A DNA stretch of 64,000 nt from Psychromicrobium silvestre (GCF_013408295.1 NZ_JACBYQ010000002.1:124001-188000), one strand, 5' to 3'. Shown: positions 16,724 to 25,063, numbered from the stretch's first letter. The notes: generated from the sequence alone by a model not told the origin. Numbers and translations are program-made.

Positions 16724-17487
16724 TTCTTGGCCTTCTTTTCGAGGAACGCGGTCATTCGCCGGTACTTCGCCGCCGATTCGAAGAGCACGGCCTGAGCCTG
16801 CATATCGGCCTCAGGATGCGCTTGGCGAGGTAGATGGAATACCGCCTTCGTGTATTGGACAGCGAGCGGATCTTGCGCCGCGATCCGCTCGGCCAGCGCG
16901 TGTGCGGCAGGCAGTAATTCGGCCGGGTCGTGGAGTGAGGAAACCAGCCGAGCCGCCAAAGCCTCCTCGGCATTCAGCACCCGGCCAGCCAGCAGAATTT
17001 CCTTAGCCAACGGCTCACCCACCAGCTCTCGCAGCCGCCAGGAGGCTCCCGCCGCGGCCATAATGCCCAGCGAGGTTTCCGGATTGCCGATCCGAATCGA
17101 TGGTGTGCCAATCCGGAAATCGGCGGCAAAGGCGAGCTCGGCTCCACCGCCCAGCACAAAGCCGTCCAAAGCAGCGATCACCGGCATTTTGAGTTCGGCA
17201 ATTCGAATAAAAAGCTTGATATTAATTCCCGCGAGCGCATCTTCACGGCCGCGATCACGGAGTTGGCCGATATCCGCTCCGGAGGCGAAAACTCCGCCCT
17301 TGTCGGTCTGCGCACCGGTGAGAATCAAGATCTTCGGATTCGACTCCAGAAAAGCACACACCTGGTGCAGTTCGTCGATCATCTGCTGATCAATCGCGTT
17401 GCGCACCTCGGGCCGGTTGAGCCTAACCACCACACGGTCAGGTGAGTCCTCAATCAGCAGCGTCTTGGCGTCCGGAAGCAGGCTCAT
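16720..17487 (-). CDS. Enoyl-CoA hydratase/isomerase (PaaF/PaaG-type)
   Basis: Crotonase-fold enzyme of 255 residues. The two oxyanion-hole strands are seen as GVFASGADIGQL and ALDGFVLGGGAELAFAADFR. Next is ETSLGIMAAAGASWRLRELV, in which one usual catalytic glutamate position reads AAAGA, hinting at a variant active site. In the phenylacetate pathway this step is done by PaaF (2,3-dehydroadipyl-CoA hydratase) or PaaG (ring isomerase); only one such gene is present here, so I do not choose. The ATG at 17487 overlaps the thiolase stop (ATGA). A longer frame from 17532 would overlap the thiolase coding end and is rejected. Confidence 0.9.
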   Translation of the reverse strand: MSLLPDAKTLLIEDSPDRVVVRLNRPEVRNAIDQQMIDELHQVCAFLESNPKILILTGAQTDKGGVFASGADIGQLRDRGREDALAGINIKLFIRIAELKMPVIAALDGFVLGGGAELAFAADFRIGTPSIRIGNPETSLGIMAAAGASWRLRELVGEPLAKEILLAGRVLNAEEALAARLVSSLHDPAELLPAAHALAERIAAQDPLAVQYTKAVFHLPRQAHPEADMQAQAVLFESAAKYRRMTAFLEKKAKK

Positions 17488-18680
17488 ACCTTCTCCACCA
17501 ACAACGCTGCACCCTGACCAACGCCAATGCACATGGTGGCTAAGCCACGATGTGCACCCTCCCGCTCCATCCGGCCGAGCAGGGTGATGGCGATTCGGGC
17601 CCCGGAGGAACCGAGCGGATGCCCCAGCGCAATCGCACCGCCGTCGGCATTGACGATTTCCGGATCAAGACCCAAGCGGCGGATGCAAGCCAAGGACTGA
17701 GTGGCGAAAGCTTCGTTGAGTTCCACAGCGGCAATGGAGGAAAGTTCGACGCCGGTCCGCGCCAAGAGCTTTTGGGTCGCCGGAACCGGGCCAAGCCCCA
17801 TCACCTCTGGGGCGAGCCCCGCCGTCGTACCATCGACAATGCGAGCGCGAGGGGTTAATCCGTATTTCTGCACCGCTGCCTCTGAAGCCACCAAAATTGC
17901 CGAGGCTCCATCGTTGAGTGAGGAGGCATTACCCGCGGTGACCACCCCGTCCGGCCGGACCACGGGCCGCAAGCCGGCCAAGGTCTCCAGGGAGGTATCC
18001 CTCCGGGGCCCTTCATCGACGGAGACGGTGTGCACCGAACGCCCGGCTCGGGCTTCCACCGCCACGATCTCGGCATCGAAGCGACCGGCGTCCATCGCGG
18101 CCAGGGCTCGCTGATGGGAACGCAGCGCAAAAGCATCGGCATCGGCTCGGCTGATCCCATCCAGGGAGGCAACCTCTTCTGCGGTTTCCGGCATCGAATA
18201 GGTCGCTTTATCCCGCTGCTTGAGGCGCGGGTTAGTGAACCGCCAGCCAATCGAGGTATCGAACACCTCGCCGGGACGGGCGAAAGCCTTCTCAGGTTTA
18301 GCCATCACCCAGGGGGCTCGGCTCATCGACTCAACGCCACCGGCAACCACCAGATCGGCGGCCCCGGCCTTGATCATCTGGGATGCCAGGGTGATAGCGG
18401 ACATCCCAGAAGCACAGAGTCGATTCACCGTGATTCCGGGAACGGTATCCGGCATTCCGGCAAGCAGAAGTGCCATTCGGGCGACATTTCGGTTGTCCTC
18501 ACCCGCTTGGTTGGCACTGCCCAGAATGACTTCTTCGACCAAGGCGGGATCGATTCCGGTGCGCTGCATCAGTGCAGAAATCACCGTGGCCGCCAGGTCA
18601 TCGGGACGAACCGAGGACAGCGCCCCACCATAACGACCCACCGGGGTCCGGACTCCGTCGACTAGAAAGGCTTCCGCCAT
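17484..18680 (-). CDS. paaJ: Thiolase, probable 3-oxoadipyl-CoA thiolase
   Basis: Cleaves 3-oxoacyl-CoA with CoA to acetyl-CoA and a shortened acyl-CoA; in this context the last step, yielding acetyl-CoA and succinyl-CoA. 398 residues, full length. The nucleophilic cysteine lies in VNRLCASGMSAITLASQMI (about residue 90), the second active region is ALGHPLGSSGARI, and the final cysteine is in LATMCIGVGQGAALLVE. It is the first gene of a coupled thiolase-hydratase-dehydrogenase operon and is preceded by a PaaR-like site. General acetyl-CoA acetyltransferases look similar, so paaJ rests partly on context. Confidence 0.92.
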   Translation of the reverse strand: MAEAFLVDGVRTPVGRYGGALSSVRPDDLAATVISALMQRTGIDPALVEEVILGSANQAGEDNRNVARMALLLAGMPDTVPGITVNRLCASGMSAITLASQMIKAGAADLVVAGGVESMSRAPWVMAKPEKAFARPGEVFDTSIGWRFTNPRLKQRDKATYSMPETAEEVASLDGISRADADAFALRSHQRALAAMDAGRFDAEIVAVEARAGRSVHTVSVDEGPRRDTSLETLAGLRPVVRPDGVVTAGNASSLNDGASAILVASEAAVQKYGLTPRARIVDGTTAGLAPEVMGLGPVPATQKLLARTGVELSSIAAVELNEAFATQSLACIRRLGLDPEIVNADGGAIALGHPLGSSGARIAITLLGRMEREGAHRGLATMCIGVGQGAALLVEKV

Positions 18681-18725
18681 GTCCGCTCCTCAGCGTCGAT
18701 CCACCGGCAGCAATCTGCTCAGCAA

Positions 18726-18749
18726 ATTACTGACCGTTCGTTCTATAAA
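18726..18749. promoter_or_regulatory. Candidate PaaR (TetR) operator upstream of the thiolase operon
   Basis: Read on the gene strand, the right part GAACGAACGGTCAGTAAT (18743-18726) matches the paaZ operator at 17 of 18 positions. The other half is degenerate, with seven of twelve base pairs symmetric over the 24-base span. It lies about 45 bases before the thiolase ATG, a good distance for promoter control. Confidence 0.7.
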
Positions 18750-18804
18750 TATTTCACACCGGACATGCCGGGTCAATCATCGTTGCTCAGATGACAGCGG
18801 GCCC

Positions 18805-20457
18805 CTAGGATGACGACTCCAGTAAACGGCCATTCTCCATCCGCATTTCGCGGGCGGAGGACAGTCCGGAGAACCATTCGTGAAACACCCGGTCATGGCT
18901 GACCAGCAAAAGCGCGCCGGAAAAGCCTGCAAAGAGTTCTTGCAATTCCTCGACGAGCTGCGGCGCCAGGTGATTACTTGGTTCGTCCACCAGCAAAACC
19001 TCAAAATCCCCGAGCAGCAGCCGGGCCAAGGCAAGACGGCGATGCTGACCGGCCGAAAGCGTTCCCACCGGGAGTAGGAAGTCCGCCGAACGGAACAGCC
19101 CCAAGGTGAGCAGTTCCTCCGCCTGCCGCTCGATATCCCCGATACGTCCCGCAGCAAAGGCTGGCAGTAACCGCATTTCGGGCTGAGCAGGGAACGGAAC
19201 CTCTTGCGGGAGATACCCCAGTGGAGCGCGACGTCGCAGCTCCCCGGCCGTTACTACTCGCCCGGAGAGCGCCTCCAGTAAGCTGGTTTTCCCCGCGCCA
19301 TTGGGACCACTGAGCAGCACTCTCTCGGTGGCGTCCAGGGTGAAGGAGGGAACATTTAGCCGAGCGGGGAGCAGCAGGTCATGCCCCTCCAGCACAACTC
19401 CCGAGGACCGCGGAACGCCCAGCCTGGCCGAGAGCCGCAACGGTTGAGGCGGCCGTTCCACCGGGTTCTCCTCGAGTCTGCGGAGCCGTTCCTGCGCATT
19501 ACGAATCTGCGAGCGAACAGCCTCATCGACCGTTCCCGCCTTGAAATCGAAGGCCATCCTGTCGTGGTCCCGGACCCGACCATAACCATTACGTCCGGTG
19601 CCGGCCACAGCCTTCTGACGCTCCCTGGCCATGGCATCCTGCCACTGTTGATAGGACTGCTCCCAACGAGCGTGCTCGGCCTGCTTCTCCCTCAGATAGC
19701 CGGAATAACCGTTGCCATAACGCCGGACCGCACTCCGCTCAGCATCCACTTCGATAATGGTGTGCGCCACCCTGCGCAAAAGCATCCGGTCATGCGATAC
19801 CACCACCACGCTGCCCCGATGCGCCGCCAAGTTATTTTCCAGCCAATCCAGCCCGGCGGCGTCGAGATGATTCGTGGGTTCATCCAGCAATAGCACCGGT
19901 GCCGGGTCGGCGAGCAGACAGGCCAGGGCCAGCCGTTCACGCTCGCCCCCGGAAAGCGCATCAACCGAACGTTGCCGATCGAGTTGCCCTAGCCCCAGCC
20001 TGTCCATGGCTGCGTCCAGCCAGGCTTCGGCCTGGTAACCGTCACGCAGCGCGAAGGCCGTGGCGAGCTGATCGTAGCGGGAGAGTTGTTCCGGTGAGGC
20101 CTCGACCAGCTGGGACGAAAGCTCCAGTAACTCGGCTTCCATCGCCCTTGGCTCGGCAAGGGCATCGTCAATCACCTCGGTCACCGTGGCTCCGAGCGGA
20201 AACTCTAACCCTTGCCGCAGGTAGCCGGACCGTTTCGGGAAGGTGATCTGACCGGCGTCGGGAGCTTCCACTCCGGCCATCAAACGGAGCAAGGTGGATT
20301 TCCCGGCACCGTTCTCACCCACAATAACGACATGTTCGCCGGGCGAAATGGTGAGTTCCACCTGTTCGAAAAGCAGCCGATCGGCGTAACCGTGGGCGAC
20401 GCCACGCAGCACAATGGGAGCCACAGTTTGGGAAGGAAACTCAGCAGAAAAAGTCAT
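18805..20457 (-). CDS. ABC-F type ribosome-associated ATPase (possible antibiotic resistance ABC-F)
   Basis: A protein of about 550 residues with two ABC ATPase domains and no membrane segments, the hallmark of ABC-F factors that act on the ribosomal E site or protect it from antibiotics. Domain 1 has GENGAGKSTLLRLMAGVEAP (Walker A), ALSGGERERLALACLLA (signature) and LLLDEPTNHLD. A charged linker near residues 255-300 follows. Domain 2 has GPNGAGKTSLLEALSG, TLSAGQHRRLALARLLLG and LLVDEPSNHLA, where the canonical EPTNHLD is altered. I chose the ATG at 20457, preceded by GCGAGG, over a TTG at 20472. Its long leader suggests induced expression. Confidence 0.9.
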   Translation of the reverse strand: MTFSAEFPSQTVAPIVLRGVAHGYADRLLFEQVELTISPGEHVVIVGENGAGKSTLLRLMAGVEAPDAGQITFPKRSGYLRQGLEFPLGATVTEVIDDALAEPRAMEAELLELSSQLVEASPEQLSRYDQLATAFALRDGYQAEAWLDAAMDRLGLGQLDRQRSVDALSGGERERLALACLLADPAPVLLLDEPTNHLDAAGLDWLENNLAAHRGSVVVVSHDRMLLRRVAHTIIEVDAERSAVRRYGNGYSGYLREKQAEHARWEQSYQQWQDAMARERQKAVAGTGRNGYGRVRDHDRMAFDFKAGTVDEAVRSQIRNAQERLRRLEENPVERPPQPLRLSARLGVPRSSGVVLEGHDLLLPARLNVPSFTLDATERVLLSGPNGAGKTSLLEALSGRVVTAGELRRRAPLGYLPQEVPFPAQPEMRLLPAFAAGRIGDIERQAEELLTLGLFRSADFLLPVGTLSAGQHRRLALARLLLGDFEVLLVDEPSNHLAPQLVEELQELFAGFSGALLLVSHDRVFHEWFSGLSSAREMRMENGRLLESSS

Positions 20458-20535
20458 CGATGAACCTCGCAATCAACGTCAATGGAGTCACGTTTGGGAA
20501 GGATTGCGATTAGTTGTTCATGCCCTCAGGGTAGC
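20458..20535 (-). promoter_or_regulatory. Leader of the ABC-F gene with micro-ORF and SD-sequestering hairpin
   Basis: Read towards the gene, the leader has GAGGGC followed at once by a three-codon ORF ATG-AAC-AAC-TAA (20521-20510). TCGCAATC (20509-20502) follows immediately and is perfectly complementary to GATTGCGA (20474-20467). The 3' arm of this 8-bp hairpin overlaps the GCGAGG that should serve as ribosome binding site. A ribosome held on the micro-ORF would open the hairpin. This is the layout of translational attenuators of macrolide-type resistance genes, but the short length makes chance a real alternative. Confidence 0.4.
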
Positions 20536-20629
20536 ACCGTCGGATCTGCCGATTCAGCTGCTTCGATTCAGGGCTGAAGTTGTCCTAAATGCCCTGGCCG
20601 AGCAAAGCGAATCACCGTAGTCTGCTGCC

Positions 20630-21061
20630 ATGAGCTACTCACTTCAGATAGCAGTTGATGCCACTAACCCCCATGCGCAAGCCGATTGGTGGGCGGAAAC
20701 GCTCGGGTGGCAGGTGGAGCCGAGCAACGAAGAGTTCATTCGGTCAATGGTCAAGCAGGGCCATGCGTCCGAATCCGATACCCTGATCCATCGCGGCACT
20801 CTGGTCTGGAAGGACGGCCAAGCCATCAACCCACCCGAGGAAGTGCGCGATGGCAGTCGGATCTTGTTCCAGACAGCCCCCGAGAGCAAAACCGTCAAGA
20901 ATCGAGTGCACTGGGATGTCCGCCTCGGCGGCGACAATAAGGACGACTTACGCTCCGCACTGGAAGCACGCGGAGCACGCTTCCTCTGGGAAGGTCATCA
21001 GGGACCGCACAGCTGGTACACCATGGCAGATCCGGAAGGCAATGAGTTCTGCATCTCCTGA
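20630..21061 (+). CDS. VOC family protein (glyoxalase-like)
   Basis: A 143-residue protein with two beta-alpha-beta-beta-beta modules. The opening LQIAVDATNPHAQADWWAETLGWQVE is the glyoxalase-like family-6 type, and NRVHWDVRL (with a metal-ligand-type His) followed by WYTMADPEGNEFCIS is its second module. Such proteins are often metal-dependent dioxygenases, isomerases or antibiotic-binding proteins; the particular role cannot be told. Single gene between the ABC-F gene (divergent) and vanZ (convergent). Confidence 0.82.
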   Translation: MSYSLQIAVDATNPHAQADWWAETLGWQVEPSNEEFIRSMVKQGHASESDTLIHRGTLVWKDGQAINPPEEVRDGSRILFQTAPESKTVKNRVHWDVRLGGDNKDDLRSALEARGARFLWEGHQGPHSWYTMADPEGNEFCIS

Positions 21062-21065
21062 GCTA

Positions 21066-21527
21066 TCAGCGTTCCGGGGGCACTACCTCGGTTCCGGACT
21101 TCGTCCTTGATCGCGGAAGGATCAAGAATCCGACGAGGCAAGCACCTAGGGCAGCCCCAGAAGTGTTAGCCACTACATCCGACCAGGACCCGGTACGTCC
21201 AGGCAGGAAGAATTGCTGAGTGAGTTCCACCGCCGAGCTGAGCAACAGCAGAGCCGGAATCGATAGGTACCAGCGACGCCCCAAAAGTATTGCGAGAAAG
21301 AGACCCAGCGGCACAAACATGAGCACATTGGCGCTCACCTCGATGAAGCCGTAGTCAACGAAGCCCGGCACGCCGTGACGATGCAAGGCATCGAGCAGAG
21401 CAGAAAGCCCTGGAGCCACTTGAGCATCGACATGACTCGGCCAGAGCACCAGAAGTAGCACCAGCACCCCATAGCCAAACAAACCGATCACGGCGAAACG
21501 CTTCAACCTCGTGACAGATCTCTTCAC
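21066..21527 (-). CDS. VanZ family membrane protein
   Basis: A small membrane protein of the VanZ family. Visible features are a first hydrophobic helix (RFAVIGLFGYGVLVLLLVLW), the conserved VSANVLMFVPLGLFLAILLG segment, a third helix at LSIPALLLLSSAVELTQQFF and the last helix after GRTGSWSDVVANTSGAALGA. The ELTQ-x4-GR and D-x2-N-x2-G residues match the VanZ core. No Shine-Dalgarno fits well: I give the GTG at 21527, but a GTG at 21539 or a TTG at 21596 is also open. VanZ proteins confer low teicoplanin tolerance in some contexts; in most actinobacteria the role is unknown. Confidence 0.82.
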   Translation of the reverse strand: MKRSVTRLKRFAVIGLFGYGVLVLLLVLWPSHVDAQVAPGLSALLDALHRHGVPGFVDYGFIEVSANVLMFVPLGLFLAILLGRRWYLSIPALLLLSSAVELTQQFFLPGRTGSWSDVVANTSGAALGACLVGFLILPRSRTKSGTEVVPPER

Positions 21528-21625
21528 AACTTGGCACACCCGTGGAGTGAAAACTTCATCCCTCCAGTCTCGCAGCCGCCACCGCCCTCGGCACAACGGG
21601 GGTGGCTGATCAGTAGAATAGTCCG

Positions 21626-22555
21626 GTGAGTGAAACCCGGAAAGTCTCAGATATCTTCGACCCCCAGCGCTGGCGAACGGTCAGCGGCTTCGAGGATTTT
21701 CAGGACCTCAGCTACCATCGGCAACACGAAAACGGCCAAGATCTGCCCACCGTGCGGATCGCCTTCGACCGCCCAGAGGTACGCAATGCCTTCCGTCCGG
21801 GAACCGTGGATGAGCTATACCGGGCGCTCGACCACGCCAGGATGACTCCCGACGTCGCCACCGTGCTGCTGACCGGGAATGGCCCGAGTCCCAAGGACGG
21901 CGGCCACTCCTTCTGTTCGGGCGGCGATCAGCGAATCCGAGGCCGCGACGGTTATCGCTACGCGGAGGGCGAGACCCAGGAGACCATCGATCCGGCACGG
22001 GCCGGAAGGCTGCACATCCTGGAGGTGCAGCGACTGATCCGCACCATGCCCAAGGTGGTGATCGCCGTCGTCAATGGCTGGGCCGCCGGTGGCGGACACT
22101 CACTCCACGTTGTTGCGGACCTCACCATCGCCTCTAAACAGCATGGCAAGTTCAAGCAGACCGATGCCACCGTGGGTTCCTTCGATGCGGGCTACGGCTC
22201 GGCGCTGCTGGCTCGGCAAATCGGCCAAAAGCGCGCTCGGGAAATCTTCTTCCTGGCCAGAGAATACTCGGCCGAGGAAATGGTTCAGTTTGGCGCGGTC
22301 AACGAAGCCGTAAACCATGAACGGCTCGAAGAGGTGGCTTTGGAATACGCTGCGGATATCGCCAAGCAGTCCCCGCAGGCCATCCGAATGCTCAAGTTCG
22401 CCTTCAACCTGGCCGACGACGGCTTGGCTGGCCAACAAGTTTTCGCCGGGGAAGCCACCCGCTTGGCGTACATGACGGACGAGGCGGTGGAAGGCCGGGA
22501 CGCCTTCCTGCAAAAGCGCGATCCGGACTGGTCCAGCTTCCCGCATTACTTCTGA
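21626..22555 (+). CDS. menB: 1,4-dihydroxy-2-naphthoyl-CoA synthase
   Basis: Crotonase-fold Dieckmann cyclase that turns o-succinylbenzoyl-CoA into 1,4-dihydroxy-2-naphthoyl-CoA in menaquinone synthesis. 309 residues, the long actinobacterial form. Family marks are FDRPEVRNAFRPGTVDELYR, SGGDQRIRGRDGYRY, VVNGWAAGGGHSLHVVADLT and TDATVGSFDAGYGSALLARQ, and the C-terminal RDPDWSSFPHYF is diagnostic. GTG start at 21626. It is followed seven bases later by menE and then menA in one operon. Confidence 0.97.
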   Translation: MSETRKVSDIFDPQRWRTVSGFEDFQDLSYHRQHENGQDLPTVRIAFDRPEVRNAFRPGTVDELYRALDHARMTPDVATVLLTGNGPSPKDGGHSFCSGGDQRIRGRDGYRYAEGETQETIDPARAGRLHILEVQRLIRTMPKVVIAVVNGWAAGGGHSLHVVADLTIASKQHGKFKQTDATVGSFDAGYGSALLARQIGQKRAREIFFLAREYSAEEMVQFGAVNEAVNHERLEEVALEYAADIAKQSPQAIRMLKFAFNLADDGLAGQQVFAGEATRLAYMTDEAVEGRDAFLQKRDPDWSSFPHYF

Positions 22556-22562
22556 GCCGGTA

Positions 22563-23666
22563 ATGAATACTCAAGAACTACTAACTGCCCTGGCGGCGGC
22601 ATTGGCCGACGAAGGACCCGCGGTCAAAATCAGCCCGGACGGCGTCGAGCTGATCGAGGCTCCGGAAGGAATCGCCCTTGTGGTGGGCACCTCGGGTTCT
22701 ACCGGGGCACCCAAGCAGACCATGCTGAGCGTCGACGCGCTGGCGGCTTCCTCGATGGCCACCGCCTTGGCTCTGGGAGGCGAAGGGCAGTGGCTACTGG
22801 CACTTCCGGTGTTCTATGTGGCGGGCGCGCAGGTCTTGATCCGCTCGCTCTTCGCCGGCACCCGGCCTGCGGAGCTGCACGGCGACTTCAGCCCGGAGTC
22901 TTTTAGTGCGGCAGCCACCGAAATGACCGATCCGATCCGTTACACCTCGCTGGTACCCACCCAGCTAGCTCGGCTGCTGGACGCTCCGGAAAGCTGGCCC
23001 GCACTGCGCAGATTCAATGCGGTGCTGCTCGGCGGAGCCCCGGCGAGCGAGCAGTTACTCGCTCGCGCTCGCGAGCTTGGAATCAAGGTGGTCACCACCT
23101 ACGGCAGCGCCGAAACTTGCGGCGGTTGTGTGTACGACGGCGACCCACTAGAAGGCGTCGAGCTCGCCTTACGCCCGGATTCGGCGGGGCAGCAGGTGAT
23201 CTGGCTGGGCGGGGCGGTACTAGCCGAAGGTTATTTGGATGATCCCGCACGTACCGCCGAAACCTTCCAAACCTTTGATAACACCCGGTGGTACCGGACT
23301 TCCGACCTGGGCGAATGGGACGAACGGGGAGCTTTGCGGGTACTGGGCAGAGCCGATGACGTGCTCATTACCGGTGGCCTCAAGGTCTCAGCCCAGGCAG
23401 TAGCAGACAGTCTGCGAGGCATCGAGGGCGTGCACGAAGCCTTCGTCACCGGGCTGGAAGATGCCGAATGGGGACAGAAGGTGGTGGCCGCCGTCGTAAG
23501 CGAGCTGGCCGAATCCGCGCTGCATCAAGCAGCTGCCGGAATCCTGGCGCCCCATGCCGTACCCAAGACATTTCTGCTGCTGAAGGAACTGCCACTGTTG
23601 CCGCAGGGAAAAATCGACCGGCAGAGCCTGCTGGAACAGCTTCAAGCCAAAGATCGGGGAAAATAA
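22563..23666 (+). CDS. menE: o-Succinylbenzoate-CoA ligase
   Basis: Adenylate-forming ligase that activates o-succinylbenzoate with ATP and CoA, the step before MenB. It is 367 residues, the compact actinobacterial form. The P-loop is VVGTSGSTGAPKQTMLS (about 41-57), followed by TTYGSAETCGGCVYDG, WYRTSDLGEWDERGALRVLG (the Asp that binds ribose), and the hinge and lysine region ending in LPLLPQGKIDRQSLLEQL. The gene sits between menB and menA, with four bases before menA. Confidence 0.95.
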   Translation: MNTQELLTALAAALADEGPAVKISPDGVELIEAPEGIALVVGTSGSTGAPKQTMLSVDALAASSMATALALGGEGQWLLALPVFYVAGAQVLIRSLFAGTRPAELHGDFSPESFSAAATEMTDPIRYTSLVPTQLARLLDAPESWPALRRFNAVLLGGAPASEQLLARARELGIKVVTTYGSAETCGGCVYDGDPLEGVELALRPDSAGQQVIWLGGAVLAEGYLDDPARTAETFQTFDNTRWYRTSDLGEWDERGALRVLGRADDVLITGGLKVSAQAVADSLRGIEGVHEAFVTGLEDAEWGQKVVAAVVSELAESALHQAAAGILAPHAVPKTFLLLKELPLLPQGKIDRQSLLEQLQAKDRGK

Positions 23667-23670
23667 GACC

Positions 23671-24552
23671 ATGGCGAGCGCTGCACAATGGATAGAAGGC
23701 GCCCGGCTGCGCACCCTGCCGATGGCAATCGCCCCGGTCATCGTCGGCTCAGCTGCCGCTTTTGACCTGGGTTCCTTCCGCTGGCTGAACGCCTTGCTGG
23801 CTGCCGCCGTCGCCCTCTTCCTGCAAATCGGGGTGAACTACGCCAATGACTATTCCGATGGCATCCGCGGCACCGACGACGTTCGGGTCGGCCCGCTGCG
23901 ATTGGTCGGTTCCGGGGCGGCCAGTCCGCGGCAGGTAAAGTATGCCGCCTTCGGCACTTTTGCGGTCGCCATGCTGGCCGGACTGGTACTGGTACTAATC
24001 TCCCAGTCCTGGTGGTTCATCCTGATCGGAGTGGCCTGCGTGCTGGCCGCCTGGGGGTACACCGGGGGTAAGAACCCCTACGGCTACCTCGGCTTGGGCG
24101 ATGTTTTTGTCTTTGTCTTCTTCGGCTTGGTTGCCACCTTAGGCACCACCTACACCCAGGCTGGCTCTCTGAGCTGGGCCTCACTCGTGGGCGCGATCAG
24201 CACCGGGCTAATCGCCGTCGCGCTGCTGATGGCCAATAATGTGCGGGACATTCCCACTGATTCCGAGGTGGGCAAACGCACCTTGGCGGTTCGGCTGGGA
24301 GATCGGAATGCCCGGCTCAGTTATGTGCTGCTACTCGCCATAGCGATTCTGCTTCCACTGGCGCTGGTGACGCAGAAACCTTGGATCTTATTGGTGCTGC
24401 TGCTGATTCCAGCCACCTTGGTGCCCAGTTGGGTCATGCTCTCCGGTAAAACCCGTAAGGCGCTGATTCCGGTGCTCAAACAGACCGGTCTGATCAACCT
24501 GGGATTCAGCGTGCTCTACGGCCTGGCGATGGTCTTGCCGAAGCTGTTCTAG
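23671..24552 (+). CDS. menA: 1,4-dihydroxy-2-naphthoate polyprenyltransferase
   Basis: Integral membrane UbiA-family prenyltransferase that attaches the isoprenoid tail in menaquinone synthesis. 293 residues with about eight hydrophobic helices. The first aspartate-rich motif is YANDYSDGIRGTDD (about 53-66), which binds the prenyl diphosphate through Mg2+. The second is NNVRDIPTDSEVGKRTLAVR. Last cistron of menB-menE-menA. The ATG at 23671 follows GGGGAAAATAAGACC. Confidence 0.97.
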   Translation: MASAAQWIEGARLRTLPMAIAPVIVGSAAAFDLGSFRWLNALLAAAVALFLQIGVNYANDYSDGIRGTDDVRVGPLRLVGSGAASPRQVKYAAFGTFAVAMLAGLVLVLISQSWWFILIGVACVLAAWGYTGGKNPYGYLGLGDVFVFVFFGLVATLGTTYTQAGSLSWASLVGAISTGLIAVALLMANNVRDIPTDSEVGKRTLAVRLGDRNARLSYVLLLAIAILLPLALVTQKPWILLVLLLIPATLVPSWVMLSGKTRKALIPVLKQTGLINLGFSVLYGLAMVLPKLF

Positions 24553-24558
24553 GCCAGT

Positions 24559-24612
24559 TTCAGACTAAGCCAGTTCAGACTTCGACCGGTTCAGACTTAC
24601 GGCGCTTCAGAC
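24559..24612. repeat. Four copies of TTCAGAC at 15-16 base spacing
   Basis: TTCAGAC occurs at 24559, 24574, 24590 and 24606, embedded in an imperfect CCAGTTCAGACTT-type unit. The array fills the gap between the convergent menA and DUF4229 genes, and the last copy runs into the 3' end of the latter. No hairpin or T-run accompanies it. Confidence 0.55.
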
Positions 24613-24984
24613 CGTGAAGTCCTTGGGCACCCGGCTGGTTTCGTCAACCGAGCCAAGCTGCTCAGCCGGGGGCAACTTCCTCGCGGAAGGTTTCTGATCG
24701 TTGTCGATGCCCACTTCGGGATTCGCCTCGATTAGCGAGTCTTCGATGTCGCCGTCCGTCACCCGTTTTTTGGCACGATCTTTTCGGGCTTCCGGCGAGA
24801 CCGCAGTACGGATTGACTCCGCGGCAGCATTGCGCTGCGGGCGGAAGAAGAGGTAAGCCACACAGAAGGCAATCAGCGTTGCCGCGATCACGGAGAAGAC
24901 AGCTCCGAGGCCCAGCAACATGAAAATAACGAATAGGGGGATCAGAATGCCCACTCTGATCAGGAAATACTTCAAAAAAGCCAC
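24607..24984 (-). CDS. DUF4229 domain membrane protein
   Basis: A 125-residue protein with two closely spaced hydrophobic helices at the N-terminus (FLIRVGILIPLFVIFMLLG, then VFSVIAATLIAFCVAYLFF), followed by a charged cytoplasmic tail. This is the DUF4229 pattern, which in Micrococcales is very often found next to menA, as here. The function is unknown. It converges on menA, with the TTCAGAC repeat between them. Confidence 0.85.
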   Translation of the reverse strand: MAFLKYFLIRVGILIPLFVIFMLLGLGAVFSVIAATLIAFCVAYLFFRPQRNAAAESIRTAVSPEARKDRAKKRVTDGDIEDSLIEANPEVGIDNDQKPSARKLPPAEQLGSVDETSRVPKDFTV

Positions 24985-25063
24985 GACACCAGTTTACCCG
25001 CTGGGCCTGTGTGCTTTCAGAGAACGCTTTCGGATAGCCCTTTTCCGGAAGCTAGAATAAATC

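Noticed and set aside
15615-17006. A 463-codon open frame on the plus strand.
   Set aside because: Antisense to the coupled hydroxyacyl-CoA dehydrogenase and enoyl-CoA hydratase genes; Ser/Arg/Thr-rich with no protein character.
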